A DNA stretch of 64,000 nt. Source: Candidatus Melainabacteria bacterium. GTDB taxonomy: Bacteria > Cyanobacteriota > Vampirovibrionia > Obscuribacterales > Obscuribacteraceae. The translations under genes and the position numbers were made by a program. The stretch is from contig JAFKGK010000005.1 in NCBI GenBank assembly GCA_017307165.1, forward strand, positions 124,001 through 188,000, written 5' to 3'. Below are positions 9,146-15,831 of this stretch, piece after piece (the first letter of the stretch is position 1; every line of letters starts with the position of its first letter). A model generated the notes under the pieces. It made no database searches and was not told the DNA's origin. It saw only the letters and a list, made by a program, of their open reading frames with translations.

Positions 9146-9307
9146 TAATGCGCCTCCTCACTAAATTTTTGAAATGCAAAAAAACGCGTATCTCTATTAT
9201 TGGCCTTTAAGCATCCGGCCAAGCAATGGCTATCCTATAAATCCGTATAGGTTAGAGAATATAGCGACAATCGAAGGTTGATTTAAAGGCTAGTTCAGAC
9301 GCACAGT

Positions 9308-9868
9308 TTAATGATTGTCAAGGCGTAATGCCGTTGGCAGAGAGACGTGATGAAGATCGGACATCCGGTCCCAAATATCCAATACTAGAACAGGGCTCTC
9401 ACCATCAGGCTTTTGGAGGGTAAGTCTCTGAAGCTCATGGGGATCGCGCAGCATGTCATAAACTACAAGAGGCTCACTGGATGTGGACTTGCGAATGTAC
9501 ACTATTGCGCGAGATGCATTGGCGTTTTGTTGGAAAGGTTGCAGATAGCTTGCCGGAGCAAAAAGAGCCTTATCAAAGGCTGCAAAATTGTCTACACAAA
9601 CACGTATTTTGCCTGGCTTGTCGGACAGGGCTTTGATGGTGATCGTCGGCTGCGGTTGAGCCGACTTTGGAACAGGGGCTTCAAGACTATCGCCCTGATC
9701 ATCCGGGGTCTTTGTCTTTTTATCGACGACCAGACTCTCATCTGCTTCTTTAAAATAATCCTGGCCTTGGGCCTGTGTGCTCGCTGCCGTGATCCATGTC
9801 GATGTCACGGCCAGTGTCGCAAATGCCGTAATCGCCTTACTTGCCCGACTAACAAATTTTTTCATCAT
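9308..9868 (-). CDS. Secreted protein of unknown function
   Basis: 186 residues with a signal peptide (basic KKFVSRASK, hydrophobic stretch, cleavage near residue 34 after AQG). The mature part has a charged linker (about residues 35-75) and a beta-rich C-terminal domain with DNFAAFDKALFAPASYL and SPVLVLDIWDRMSDLHHVSLP. I do not recognise the family. Two ATG codons are adjacent (MMKK). No member of the GGAAC-GTC promoter set is seen upstream. A tandem repeat array lies between this gene's start and the next gene. Confidence 0.6.
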   Translation of the reverse strand: MMKKFVSRASKAITAFATLAVTSTWITAASTQAQGQDYFKEADESLVVDKKTKTPDDQGDSLEAPVPKSAQPQPTITIKALSDKPGKIRVCVDNFAAFDKALFAPASYLQPFQQNANASRAIVYIRKSTSSEPLVVYDMLRDPHELQRLTLQKPDGESPVLVLDIWDRMSDLHHVSLPTALRLDNH

Positions 9869-9878
9869 TTGCTGATTG

Positions 9879-9976
9879 TATCAGGCTCTTGTTAAATCAG
9901 GCCCTTGCAAATAAAATCAGGCTCTTGCAATAAAATCAGGCTCTTGTAAATAAAATCAGGCTCTTGCAAATAAAAA
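9879..9976. repeat. Five-copy short tandem repeat that includes a gene's last codons and stop
   Basis: Unit about 19-20 bp, core ATCAGGCTCTTGCAAATAAA, with copies beginning at 9880, 9896, 9916, 9935 and 9955 (core TCAGG at 9881, 9897, 9917, 9936, 9956). The first copy is shorter and others carry single changes. Read on the minus strand, the unit is the end of the 57-residue membrane protein gene (codons for LFARA plus TGA), so the gene end has been copied downstream four times, probably by replication slippage. Confidence 0.85.
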
Positions 9977-10129
9977 AGAACTGGCACTCAAGGCTAGAAG
10001 AATCAAGAATAAGTACACCCAGCGCATGCGAGCGCGTGCTTGAGCCTCGTACATGGCTGCGTCGTATTTGACTGACTCGAGAGTTTCTGCCAGGTCTATT
10101 TTGCTATTGGCTTGAGTTTTGACGACCAT
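9956..10129 (-). CDS. Small C-terminally anchored membrane protein
   Basis: 57 residues from the ATG at 10129; a longer frame to 10201 would place its start on top of the promoter at 10183-10207, so it is rejected. The first 33 residues are charged and helical (SKIDLAETLESVKYDAAMYEAQARARMR), then one membrane helix (WVYLFLILLALSASSFLF) and ARA at the end, the layout of a tail-anchored protein. GGAG lies about 10 bases upstream. The last codons and the stop are part of a tandem repeat. Promoter of the GGAAC-GTC type 54 bases upstream suggests stress control. Function unknown. Confidence 0.65.
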   Translation of the reverse strand: MVVKTQANSKIDLAETLESVKYDAAMYEAQARARMRWVYLFLILLALSASSFLFARA

Positions 10130-10182
10130 TGTTTTTACTCTCCAATTGGCGGGCGTTGGGCACCATTCTGTCAAAATGCAAG

Positions 10183-10207
10183 GACGCAGGCCATGGATCA
10201 TGGTTCC
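10183..10207 (-). promoter_or_regulatory. GGAACC-N16-GTC promoter (site 1)
   Basis: On the minus strand GGAAC (10207-10203) is followed after exactly 17 bases by GTC (10185-10183), 54 bases before the small membrane protein gene. Pattern resembles ECF-type sigma-factor promoters (GGAAC about 17 bases from a GTC/GTT -10). It is back-to-back with site 2. Confidence 0.7.
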
Positions 10208-10239
10208 CGATGTTTTTAATCAAGTCGCTGTTCGTCAGT

Positions 10240-10264
10240 GGAACCGATAGCAGCCTGCACAGTC
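10240..10264 (+). promoter_or_regulatory. GGAACC-N16-GTC promoter (site 2)
   Basis: GGAAC at 10240-10244 and GTC at 10262-10264, 17 bases apart, 51 bases before the ATG at 10315. The two -35 boxes of sites 1 and 2 are 32 bases apart, facing away from each other. Confidence 0.7.
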
Positions 10265-10314
10265 ACATTTTGCAGAATAAATTGCCAATGGATTTTCCAA
10301 AGAGAGGATCGATC

Positions 10315-10593
10315 ATGAATACTAAGAAAATCACCGCCGGCGCCCTGCTCTTGATGGGCTGTCTCGCTGCGATTCCTGCAGCCAATGCAGACATGCATGA
10401 TGCTATCAAAGAAGAAAGGCACGCTCGCGAAGAGATGCACGACGCCTATAAAGCTGATCGCGATGCTTACAAGCATCGATTGAGAGGAGACCATTTTAGA
10501 GCTCGGCTCAACGAAAAGCATGCAAGACACGAGCGTGAGAGAGCTTATAAGCATGCTCGCGAAGCTGCACGTGAAAGAGCAGACTGGGATTAG
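10315..10593 (+). CDS. Small secreted His/Arg-rich protein
   Basis: 92 residues from the ATG at 10315 (GAGG 6 bases upstream); a longer frame upstream would run through the promoter. Signal peptide at residues 1-25 with cleavage likely after ANA; an L-L-M-G-C at residues 12-16 also leaves a lipoprotein possible. The mature part is almost all charged helix with repeated E-R-H-A-R and Y-K-H motifs (EERHAREEMHDAYKADRDAYKH, shown in pieces: about residues 32-50 and 74-86), rich in His, Arg, Asp and Glu. It might bind metal or anions, but this is inference. Followed by a strong terminator. Confidence 0.7.
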   Translation: MNTKKITAGALLLMGCLAAIPAANADMHDAIKEERHAREEMHDAYKADRDAYKHRLRGDHFRARLNEKHARHERERAYKHAREAARERADWD

Positions 10594-10632
10594 ACCGCAT
10601 GGTTCGAGGCAACTCTAGTATGTGAGTCCTAT

Positions 10633-10665
10633 AAAAAAAGAGGGCTTGAGCCCTCTTTTTTTTTT
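10633..10665. terminator. Strong bidirectional intrinsic terminator
   Basis: A-tract, then perfect stem AGAGGGC/GCCCTCT with TTGA loop, then ten or so T. It lies between convergent genes (10593 plus, 10685 minus) and has T-runs on both strands. Confidence 0.93.
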
Positions 10666-10684
10666 GACCTTTTTACTTAGAAGA

Positions 10685-11116
10685 CTAGCTGAGAGCTTTT
10701 TCTTCTAATTGAGTCTGGATATTTTTCATATCGGCTTCCGGAGCGCTATCGAGCAAGGCTGGATAAAAAGACTCTTTGCAAAACTCGAGAAAACGATCGA
10801 CTTTAGAGCCCATCGATTGCAAGACTTGAGCAAAACCTGGTTCGTCGACGTGGATCATGATCAGACTATCGATATCTTGTTTGATCGCTTTGATCTGAGC
10901 TACAAATTCATTTCTGGCGGCATCTAGATTTTCGCTATCGGCAAGATTGTTAGAGATGATCTTTTGCTTGTTAAAGTGCTCGTCGAGAGAAGCAAGTGCT
11001 TTTTTTGTCTGTTCGAAAATACGGTCTTGAGGCCATTCTGAAAGGTTGGCTATGGTTTCGTTGAGCATTCCCTGGATGTGTTCCAGGTCTTCTGTCAAAT
11101 ATCTAAAAATTTTCAT
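10685..11116 (-). CDS. Helical protein resembling hemerythrin HHE fold, ligands mostly absent
   Basis: 143 residues; the ATG at 11116 follows GGAGG, whereas the GTG at 11137 would put that site inside the coding region. The protein is predicted all-helical. LASLDEHFNKQKIISNNL (about residues 42-60) and VDRFLEFCKESFYPALL (about 107-123) sit where hemerythrin-like HHE domains have H-F-x-x-E-E-x-x-x-x-P blocks, but most His and Glu iron ligands are replaced. It may be a metal-free relative or another four-helix protein. Promoter site 3 lies only 25 bases upstream, placing it in the GGAAC-GTC stress set. Confidence 0.5.
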   Translation of the reverse strand: MKIFRYLTEDLEHIQGMLNETIANLSEWPQDRIFEQTKKALASLDEHFNKQKIISNNLADSENLDAARNEFVAQIKAIKQDIDSLIMIHVDEPGFAQVLQSMGSKVDRFLEFCKESFYPALLDSAPEADMKNIQTQLEEKALS

Positions 11117-11140
11117 GGTTGCAAATCCTCCGCGCACAGA

Positions 11141-11165
11141 GACTCAAAGCCATCTGTTAAGTTCC
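11141..11165 (-). promoter_or_regulatory. GGAACT-N16-GTC promoter (site 3)
   Basis: Minus-strand GGAAC (11165-11161) and GTC (11143-11141), 17 bases apart, 25 bases upstream of the ATG at 11116. It forms a divergent pair with site 4; together the two -35 boxes look like an inverted repeat AAGTTCC/GGAACTT. Confidence 0.7.
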
Positions 11166-11182
11166 CTGGCGGCGTTCTTTCA

Positions 11183-11207
11183 GGAACTTTGACGGTTTAG
11201 CTCCGAC
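11183..11207 (+). promoter_or_regulatory. GGAACT-N16-GAC promoter, imperfect (site 4)
   Basis: GGAAC at 11183-11187 followed after 17 bases by GAC instead of GTC, 36 bases before the oxidoreductase gene. The -35 box is exact and the spacing identical; only the middle base of the -10 triplet differs. Confidence 0.5.
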
Positions 11208-11242
11208 AATTCAAAAATGAATTTGTAAGGCGGAGAATATCA

Positions 11243-12382
11243 ATGAGTCGAAAGGTGAGATATGCTGTCATGGGACTGGGCCATTTGACTCAGACTGCGA
11301 TTTTGCCGGCATTTGCCAATGCCAGCAAAAACTCCGTCCTTACTGCCTTGATCGGCCACTCTGGTAAGAGGCACGTGGTGGATGAGCTGGGCAAATACTA
11401 TGGTTTAGATCATCTTTACACTGATGACGAAATTGACAGGGCATTTCGCGAGGATACTTTTGATGCACTATATATAGTGCTGCCCAATCATCTGCACAAA
11501 AAATACTGCATCATGGCTGCTGAGTGTGGCATACATGTGCTATGCGAAAAGCCACTGGGTCTCGACCAGGAAGAATGCCTGCAGATGATCGCCGCTTGTG
11601 AGCGTAACAAGGTCAAGTTAATGACGGCCTACAGACTGCATTTTGAAGCCACCAATATGCAAGTCGTGCATGATATTGGTCTAGGCAAGATTGGTACGCC
11701 GCGATTGTTTACTGCCAATCTCAGTCAGATGTTGGTGGAGGGCAATTATCGCGGTGATCGCACACGTGGCGGCGGCCCCTTGCTCGATATTGGTATTTAC
11801 TGCATCAATGCAGCGCGCTACATTTTTAAATCCGAACCTAAGATGGTGACGGCATTGGCAGTGTCTGCTGAAGCGACAGAGCCCAGAGTAGCGTCAAATG
11901 CAGAGTCAAATATTGACCAATCAGTAGCAGCGGTAATGGAGTTTGACGGTGGTGGGCTAGCGACTTTCAACACCAGTTTTGGTGCAAGTCGCGAAAACTG
12001 GTATCAAGTAGTCGGGACCGAAGGCTCGATCAAGGTGGACCCAGCCTTTGATTATGCTTGCCAACTTAGTAGCACTCTCAAAATGAATAATGGTGATGTC
12101 AAAACCACCAATACGCCTTTGCAAGATCATTTTGCACCGGAGCTCATTCATTTTTCTGATTGCATCATCAACGATACCAGGCCCGGTCCGGATGGCCACG
12201 AGGGGCTTGCTGATGCGATTATTATCGATGCTATCAATGAGTCTCTGCGTACCCGCAAGGCGGTGCGCTTGCCGGAGATTGTGTCAGTGACGCCGGATCC
12301 AGGACCTGATTTGGTGATTCAAAGGCCTGCTCCAGATACCGATCAAATCCCTGTGATCGATATCAAGGCCGGTTCTACATAG
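11243..12382 (+). CDS. Gfo/Idh/MocA family NAD(P)-dependent oxidoreductase
   Basis: 379 residues. N-terminal Rossmann fold with VMGLGHLTQTAILPAF (G-x-G-x-x-x-x-x-x-x-P, about residues 9-24), the family motif CEKPLG (about residues 97-102, where Lys is catalytic) and a C-terminal alpha/beta substrate domain with GGGPLLDIGIYCINAARY. The tail after residue 345 is Pro/Asp-rich. Family members oxidise or reduce sugars, polyols or related carbonyls; the substrate is not predictable. It is followed after 12 bases by a ferritin-like gene, likely one operon from promoter site 4, so a stress-linked role is inferred. Confidence 0.9.
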   Translation: MSRKVRYAVMGLGHLTQTAILPAFANASKNSVLTALIGHSGKRHVVDELGKYYGLDHLYTDDEIDRAFREDTFDALYIVLPNHLHKKYCIMAAECGIHVLCEKPLGLDQEECLQMIAACERNKVKLMTAYRLHFEATNMQVVHDIGLGKIGTPRLFTANLSQMLVEGNYRGDRTRGGGPLLDIGIYCINAARYIFKSEPKMVTALAVSAEATEPRVASNAESNIDQSVAAVMEFDGGGLATFNTSFGASRENWYQVVGTEGSIKVDPAFDYACQLSSTLKMNNGDVKTTNTPLQDHFAPELIHFSDCIINDTRPGPDGHEGLADAIIIDAINESLRTRKAVRLPEIVSVTPDPGPDLVIQRPAPDTDQIPVIDIKAGST

Positions 12383-12394
12383 AGAGGTGATGCC

Positions 12395-12859
12395 ATGACT
12401 GATTCAAATTTTTCTAAGACCAAAATCATCCATCAGCTGAATAGGTTTGTCGCTAATGAGCTTTCTGCTGCTGATGTCTACACGTGCGCAATTGATAATA
12501 TTTTTCATGCAGATGTGAGAGAAAAACTCGAAATGGTGCATGATCAGCACTTGGAGCGTGCAAAGCTCTTGCAGATGAGGATCCTGGATTTGGGAGGGAT
12601 GCCGCGATCCAAGGGGGATTACGCCCTTCCAAACTATCAACTCTATCAGCTATTGGAAGCCTCAAATTGTGCACCGGGTGAAAAAGTAGTATTGATGGCA
12701 TTAGAAGATGAGGAGGCCAAATCATTGGAGGATTATCGACACATCTCATGCATCCTCGATGAGGCCTCGGCTAATCTCATCCTTACGGACTTATTGCCGG
12801 GCCAGACCAAGATAAGAAAATCGATGAAAACTCTGCGTCAGTCTTTAGATGCGCTTTAG
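12395..12859 (+). CDS. Ferritin-like helical bundle protein (DUF2383/PA2169-like)
   Basis: 154 residues. The four-helix pattern includes NRFVANELSAADVYTCAI (helix 1 with Glu), MVHDQHLERAKLLQMRILDLGGMP (helix 2, quoted as its HDQHLERA core, about residues 48-55) and ALEDEEAKSLEDYRH (helix 3-4, about residues 107-121). The H-x-x-H-x-E-R followed by I-x-x-L-G-G-x-P is typical of DUF2383-type ferritin-like proteins found with stress genes in proteobacteria. Whether all di-iron ligands are present is uncertain. Its stop codon overlaps that of the convergent downstream gene (TAG and TAA share bases 12857-12858). Confidence 0.7.
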   Translation: MTDSNFSKTKIIHQLNRFVANELSAADVYTCAIDNIFHADVREKLEMVHDQHLERAKLLQMRILDLGGMPRSKGDYALPNYQLYQLLEASNCAPGEKVVLMALEDEEAKSLEDYRHISCILDEASANLILTDLLPGQTKIRKSMKTLRQSLDAL

Positions 12860-13443
12860 GCTGCGTCGCTGACCTGCAGTGTCTGTCCGGCTCCGGCCAG
12901 GCGGCAGATTTTTTCTACTGCATGGATGCTGTCATCAGGATCGACCAGCACGGTGACTATCAAGTTGGTCTCGACCATAGTGTTGAGATTAGATCTCAGG
13001 GGCGAGGCGTCCAAAGTTGGTAATGCTGACTTGGTCTTGAAAGTAATAACATTGTTTGAGTTTGCGCGCTCAGGAGTAAATTGGCCTTGTGTTGCGCTTG
13101 TATCGATAGATGATCTTGCGCCAGCTATCGATGCTCCGATGATGGCGCCGATGGTCCCACAGAGAGTCGCGCCACAAATGGCTCCGGTGGCCAGGAGTAG
13201 CCAATCGCTCACGCCATGCATATTGCTTGCACCGCTCATCGCTGCTCCAAGCAATGCGCCCATGTAGATGCTGGCCTTGGTAGCGTAAAATGATTCGTCG
13301 TCTTTGGCATCATCATGCGAAAGATCAAATCTACTCAGGACAACATCGCTCTCGTTGTAAGTGAAACCCCTTTCTCTAAGCTGTGAGAGCGCATTCTCGA
13401 GCTGATCGTTATGGCAGAATGTACAGATCACTCGATGCTTCAT
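12856..13443 (-). CDS. Glycine-zipper membrane stress-type protein
   Basis: 195 residues from the ATG at 13443. An N-terminal region (KHRVICTFCHNDQLENALSQLRERGF, about residues 1-30) looks like the ferredoxin-like start of general stress proteins that carry glycine zippers. A central Gly/Ala-rich segment (about 60-110) has GALLGAAMSGAS and GTIGAIIGASIAGA, able to pack in membranes, and a second alpha/beta region ends the protein (LIVTVLVDPDDSIHAVEKI). The start could also be the ATG at 13461; a TTG at 13473 is excluded because it nearly touches the promoter -10. Promoter site 5 drives it. Confidence 0.6.
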   Translation of the reverse strand: MKHRVICTFCHNDQLENALSQLRERGFTYNESDVVLSRFDLSHDDAKDDESFYATKASIYMGALLGAAMSGASNMHGVSDWLLLATGAICGATLCGTIGAIIGASIAGARSSIDTSATQGQFTPERANSNNVITFKTKSALPTLDASPLRSNLNTMVETNLIVTVLVDPDDSIHAVEKICRLAGAGQTLQVSDAA

Positions 13444-13480
13444 TGCTAGAGCCCCGCTCATTGTATATAGCAAAAATAAA

Positions 13481-13505
13481 GACCTAATTAAGTCGGGGTA
13501 GTTCC
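13481..13505 (-). promoter_or_regulatory. GGAACT-N16-GTC promoter (site 5)
   Basis: Minus-strand GGAAC (13505-13501) and GTC (13483-13481), 17 bases apart, 38 bases before the ATG at 13443. It is back-to-back with site 6, 64 bases away. Confidence 0.7.
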
Positions 13506-13569
13506 TGAGACTTATCGGAGATGATTTGGCGGCTGGTTTAAAAGAAAATTGAAATATTTGAAATATTTG

Positions 13570-13594
13570 GGAACTTCCGTTTACCTGGTTGGTC
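13570..13594 (+). promoter_or_regulatory. GGAACT-N16-GTC promoter (site 6)
   Basis: GGAAC at 13570-13574 and GTC at 13592-13594, 17 bases apart, 32 bases before the ATG at 13626. Confidence 0.7.
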
Positions 13595-13625
13595 TGGCCG
13601 CAATGAGTAATAGAGGTACAGTACT

Positions 13626-14009
13626 ATGAGCATTCGAATAAAGCTTTCGAGAGTGGCATTTATGGCTGTATCCCTTTTAGTTTCGATTGAGGGAGTCGCA
13701 CCGGCTGTGTTTGCAGCAATTAGACCGGAAGTCCAGCCCTCGCCTTATGATGGGGCGCCCAGCCAACCCAGGCAGATAGTGCCGGTGCCGATGCCGCCTG
13801 ATGTCGTGCCCGATCGTGCCAATCCAGTTAATCCGGCTCCTTCGCAAATAGTGCCTCAGCCTGGTGTGCCTGGCAATCCGCGTCAACCGGAGCCTTCTCC
13901 ATGGCCCAATCCACATACGCCGGTGCCGGATCCCAATCCAAATCCGCCCTCAACACCTAAAATACCGGATCCAACTCCTTTACCCTGGTCTGAGCCACGT
14001 CCTCTTTGA
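13626..14009 (+). CDS. Secreted proline-rich protein
   Basis: 127 residues. Signal peptide at about residues 1-31 (cleavage after VFAA), then about 95 residues with roughly one third proline and many Pro-Asn, Pro-Val and Pro-Asp pairs (PNPHTPVPDPNPNPPSTP). No folded domain is evident; such tails often span or bind the cell wall or stay extended outside the cell. It has its own GGAAC-GTC promoter (site 6) and a terminator-like hairpin 40 bases after the stop. Function unknown. Confidence 0.7.
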   Translation: MSIRIKLSRVAFMAVSLLVSIEGVAPAVFAAIRPEVQPSPYDGAPSQPRQIVPVPMPPDVVPDRANPVNPAPSQIVPQPGVPGNPRQPEPSPWPNPHTPVPDPNPNPPSTPKIPDPTPLPWSEPRPL

Positions 14010-14048
14010 TTTTGTCTCTTATTTAGTTTCGGATTTGAGTTTTCCAAA

Positions 14049-14068
14049 GCCCCGCCCTTAGGCGGGGT
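14049..14068 (+). terminator. Intrinsic terminator after the proline-rich gene
   Basis: Stem CCCCGCC/GGCGGGG with a short CTTA loop, followed by TTTGCGTTTATTT. The T-run is interrupted, so strength is moderate. It also ends close to the stop of the minus-strand gene at 14075. Confidence 0.75.
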
Positions 14069-14074
14069 TTGCGT

Positions 14075-14911
14075 TTATTTCGAAGCTATCGCCTTGGTCC
14101 AGATCTCCAGGTGTTCAGGGCTCATATTGCCCATTGGCTCGGCACGTGCATCCGCAAAATGCCAGGCGCCTATATCTACAAGGTACTGCTCCCTCGACAA
14201 GAGAGTCCCTCGGCAGACGTCTTCCTGATCGCCTGGCTTTTGCTTGGCCACCACCGACTTATCAGTCTCGGACCTGGCTCTCGTCAAAAGATAGTTCATC
14301 ACTTGTGGTGGAATGCGATTTACTTCGTTGGGATAAATGTAGTTGAAGAGAATAAGATGTGCTAGCAAGACCGGCCAATGCTCGCCAAACCTCGAGATCA
14401 GATGCTGCCAATCCATCTTATCTGCCATCGAGAGCAAGAGGTGAGCGATGTCGCCACCATCATATCTTTCGCGCTCCATGATAAATGCCTTGGACCATAT
14501 GATCTCCTCCGGCGGCACCAATTTTACAGGCAAGCCAAAGACCACGCAGTCTACTGCATTGTCAAACCAGTAATCATCCACTGGGACCAGACCGTTGCCA
14601 GAGTTGAAAATGATATCGATAAACTTTTTCTGCTTGGGATCTAGATCTAGATAAGCCTTGCCCAACCAGTGCGGAAAGGTCAACTCAGTATGATAGCCAG
14701 ACTCTTTCAAAGCATCTAACACTGAAGCGCAGTCTTGTTTTCTCACAAAGAGATCGAGGTCGCGAGTGTGCCTGTAGATGCCTGCATAATTGGCCAAAGC
14801 GTAGGCCCCTCCTAACAAATAAGGTATGCCGGCCTGGTTGAGAGTTTTGAGTGTATTGATGTAAAACTCTTTGGTTTCTTCATCCAATTGGGGATTGAGT
14901 TCTATGTCCAT
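14075..14911 (-). CDS. Nucleotidyltransferase-fold protein
   Basis: 278 residues. The N-terminal domain carries the signature of the DNA polymerase beta-like nucleotidyltransferase fold: LLGGAYALANYAG (about residues 32-44) followed by R-H-T-R-D-L-D-L-F-V (about 48-57), which supplies the G-G/S and D-x-D metal-binding residues. A third acidic residue may be KFIDIIF (about 95-101). The C-terminal half is helical (HLISRFGEHWPVLLAHLILF). Related proteins modify antibiotics, RNA or other proteins by transferring nucleotides. It is divergent from the metallophosphoesterase gene and not obviously paired with a HEPN antitoxin partner. Confidence 0.75.
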   Translation of the reverse strand: MDIELNPQLDEETKEFYINTLKTLNQAGIPYLLGGAYALANYAGIYRHTRDLDLFVRKQDCASVLDALKESGYHTELTFPHWLGKAYLDLDPKQKKFIDIIFNSGNGLVPVDDYWFDNAVDCVVFGLPVKLVPPEEIIWSKAFIMERERYDGGDIAHLLLSMADKMDWQHLISRFGEHWPVLLAHLILFNYIYPNEVNRIPPQVMNYLLTRARSETDKSVVAKQKPGDQEDVCRGTLLSREQYLVDIGAWHFADARAEPMGNMSPEHLEIWTKAIASK

Positions 14912-15027
14912 AATCTTGATACTCGATTGATCTACATAAACTGCGGAAACTAATCATTTCGATCTCCGTCGTGACAGCCAAGATGGGATAAGTCGTTTTA
15001 GGTTCCCTCAAGATTGGACTTAATGGG

Positions 15028-15831
15028 ATGGATACAAAAAGCACGGTAAAAATTGCAGCGGTTGGCGACTTGCATTGCACAAGACAGTCGACCGGCATAT
15101 ACCAAAAGATTTTTGCCAGGGTCAACGAAGATGCCGATATCCTCGTTCTATGCGGCGATTTGACCGACTACGGGACAGCCGAAGAAGCTCAAGTCCTGAT
15201 AAGAGAACTCAATAGCGTCGTGAGAATACCCATAGTGTGCGTCTTGGGCAACCATGATTATGAGTCTGGTACGCCAGAAACAGTCAAGCAGATACTCACC
15301 GAGGGTGGTGTCAAGGTGCTCGACGGCGAGACCTGCGAGTTTTATGGTGTAGGCTTTGCCGGTGCCAAAGGATACATCGGTGGCTTTGGCCGTTATAGTC
15401 TCGGTGCCTGGGGTGAGGAAGGCATCAAAAATATAGTGAAAGATGCACAATCCGAAGTCATGAAAGTTGAATCAGCTCTGGCACGACTGCGTACCACGCA
15501 CAAAGTGGTGCTCTTACATTACTCTCCCATACGCGCTACTGTCGAAGGGGAGCCTGTGGAGATTTTTCCATTTTTAGGCAATAGCCGCCTCGAAGAGCCC
15601 CTCTTGCGCCATCATGCCTCCGTGGTGTTTCACGGCCATGCACATAGAGGTACGTTAGAAGGTGCTTTGATGTCTGGCCGTCCCGTCTACAATGTGGCTT
15701 TGCCGCTTTTGCAATCTTGCATGCCGGATAAGCCTGCTTATCGTATTTTTGACTTAGCCGTGTCGGACGAGAGTACCCCTATTGTTGGAGAAGAGATAGA
15801 TGCGCTACATGGCTCTAGCCTGCGACTATGA
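15028..15831 (+). CDS. Calcineurin-like metallophosphoesterase
   Basis: 267 residues with the full set of metallophosphoesterase motifs: GDLHC (residues 12-16), GDLTDYG (about 39), GNHDYESG (about 75), LLHYSP (about 167) and GHAHRG (about 207). These residues bind two metal ions for phosphoester hydrolysis. No signal peptide, so cytoplasmic. The last 32 bases overlap the start of the following HAD-ATPase gene, indicating translational coupling. The natural substrate is unknown; together with the HAD phosphatase domain next door it suggests a phosphate-ester process. Confidence 0.9.
   Translation: MDTKSTVKIAAVGDLHCTRQSTGIYQKIFARVNEDADILVLCGDLTDYGTAEEAQVLIRELNSVVRIPIVCVLGNHDYESGTPETVKQILTEGGVKVLDGETCEFYGVGFAGAKGYIGGFGRYSLGAWGEEGIKNIVKDAQSEVMKVESALARLRTTHKVVLLHYSPIRATVEGEPVEIFPFLGNSRLEEPLLRHHASVVFHGHAHRGTLEGALMSGRPVYNVALPLLQSCMPDKPAYRIFDLAVSDESTPIVGEEIDALHGSSLRL

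Noticed and set aside
9879-9976. CRISPR array
   Set aside because: The units are direct tandem copies of about 20 bases with no spacers.
14075-14911. Toxin half of a nucleotidyltransferase toxin-antitoxin pair
   Set aside because: No HEPN or other small partner gene adjoins it, and the protein is longer than such toxins.
15001-15006. GTTCC upstream of the nucleotidyltransferase gene as another GGAAC promoter
   Set aside because: At 17 bases the minus strand reads ATC, not GTC, so it fails the pattern of the other sites.
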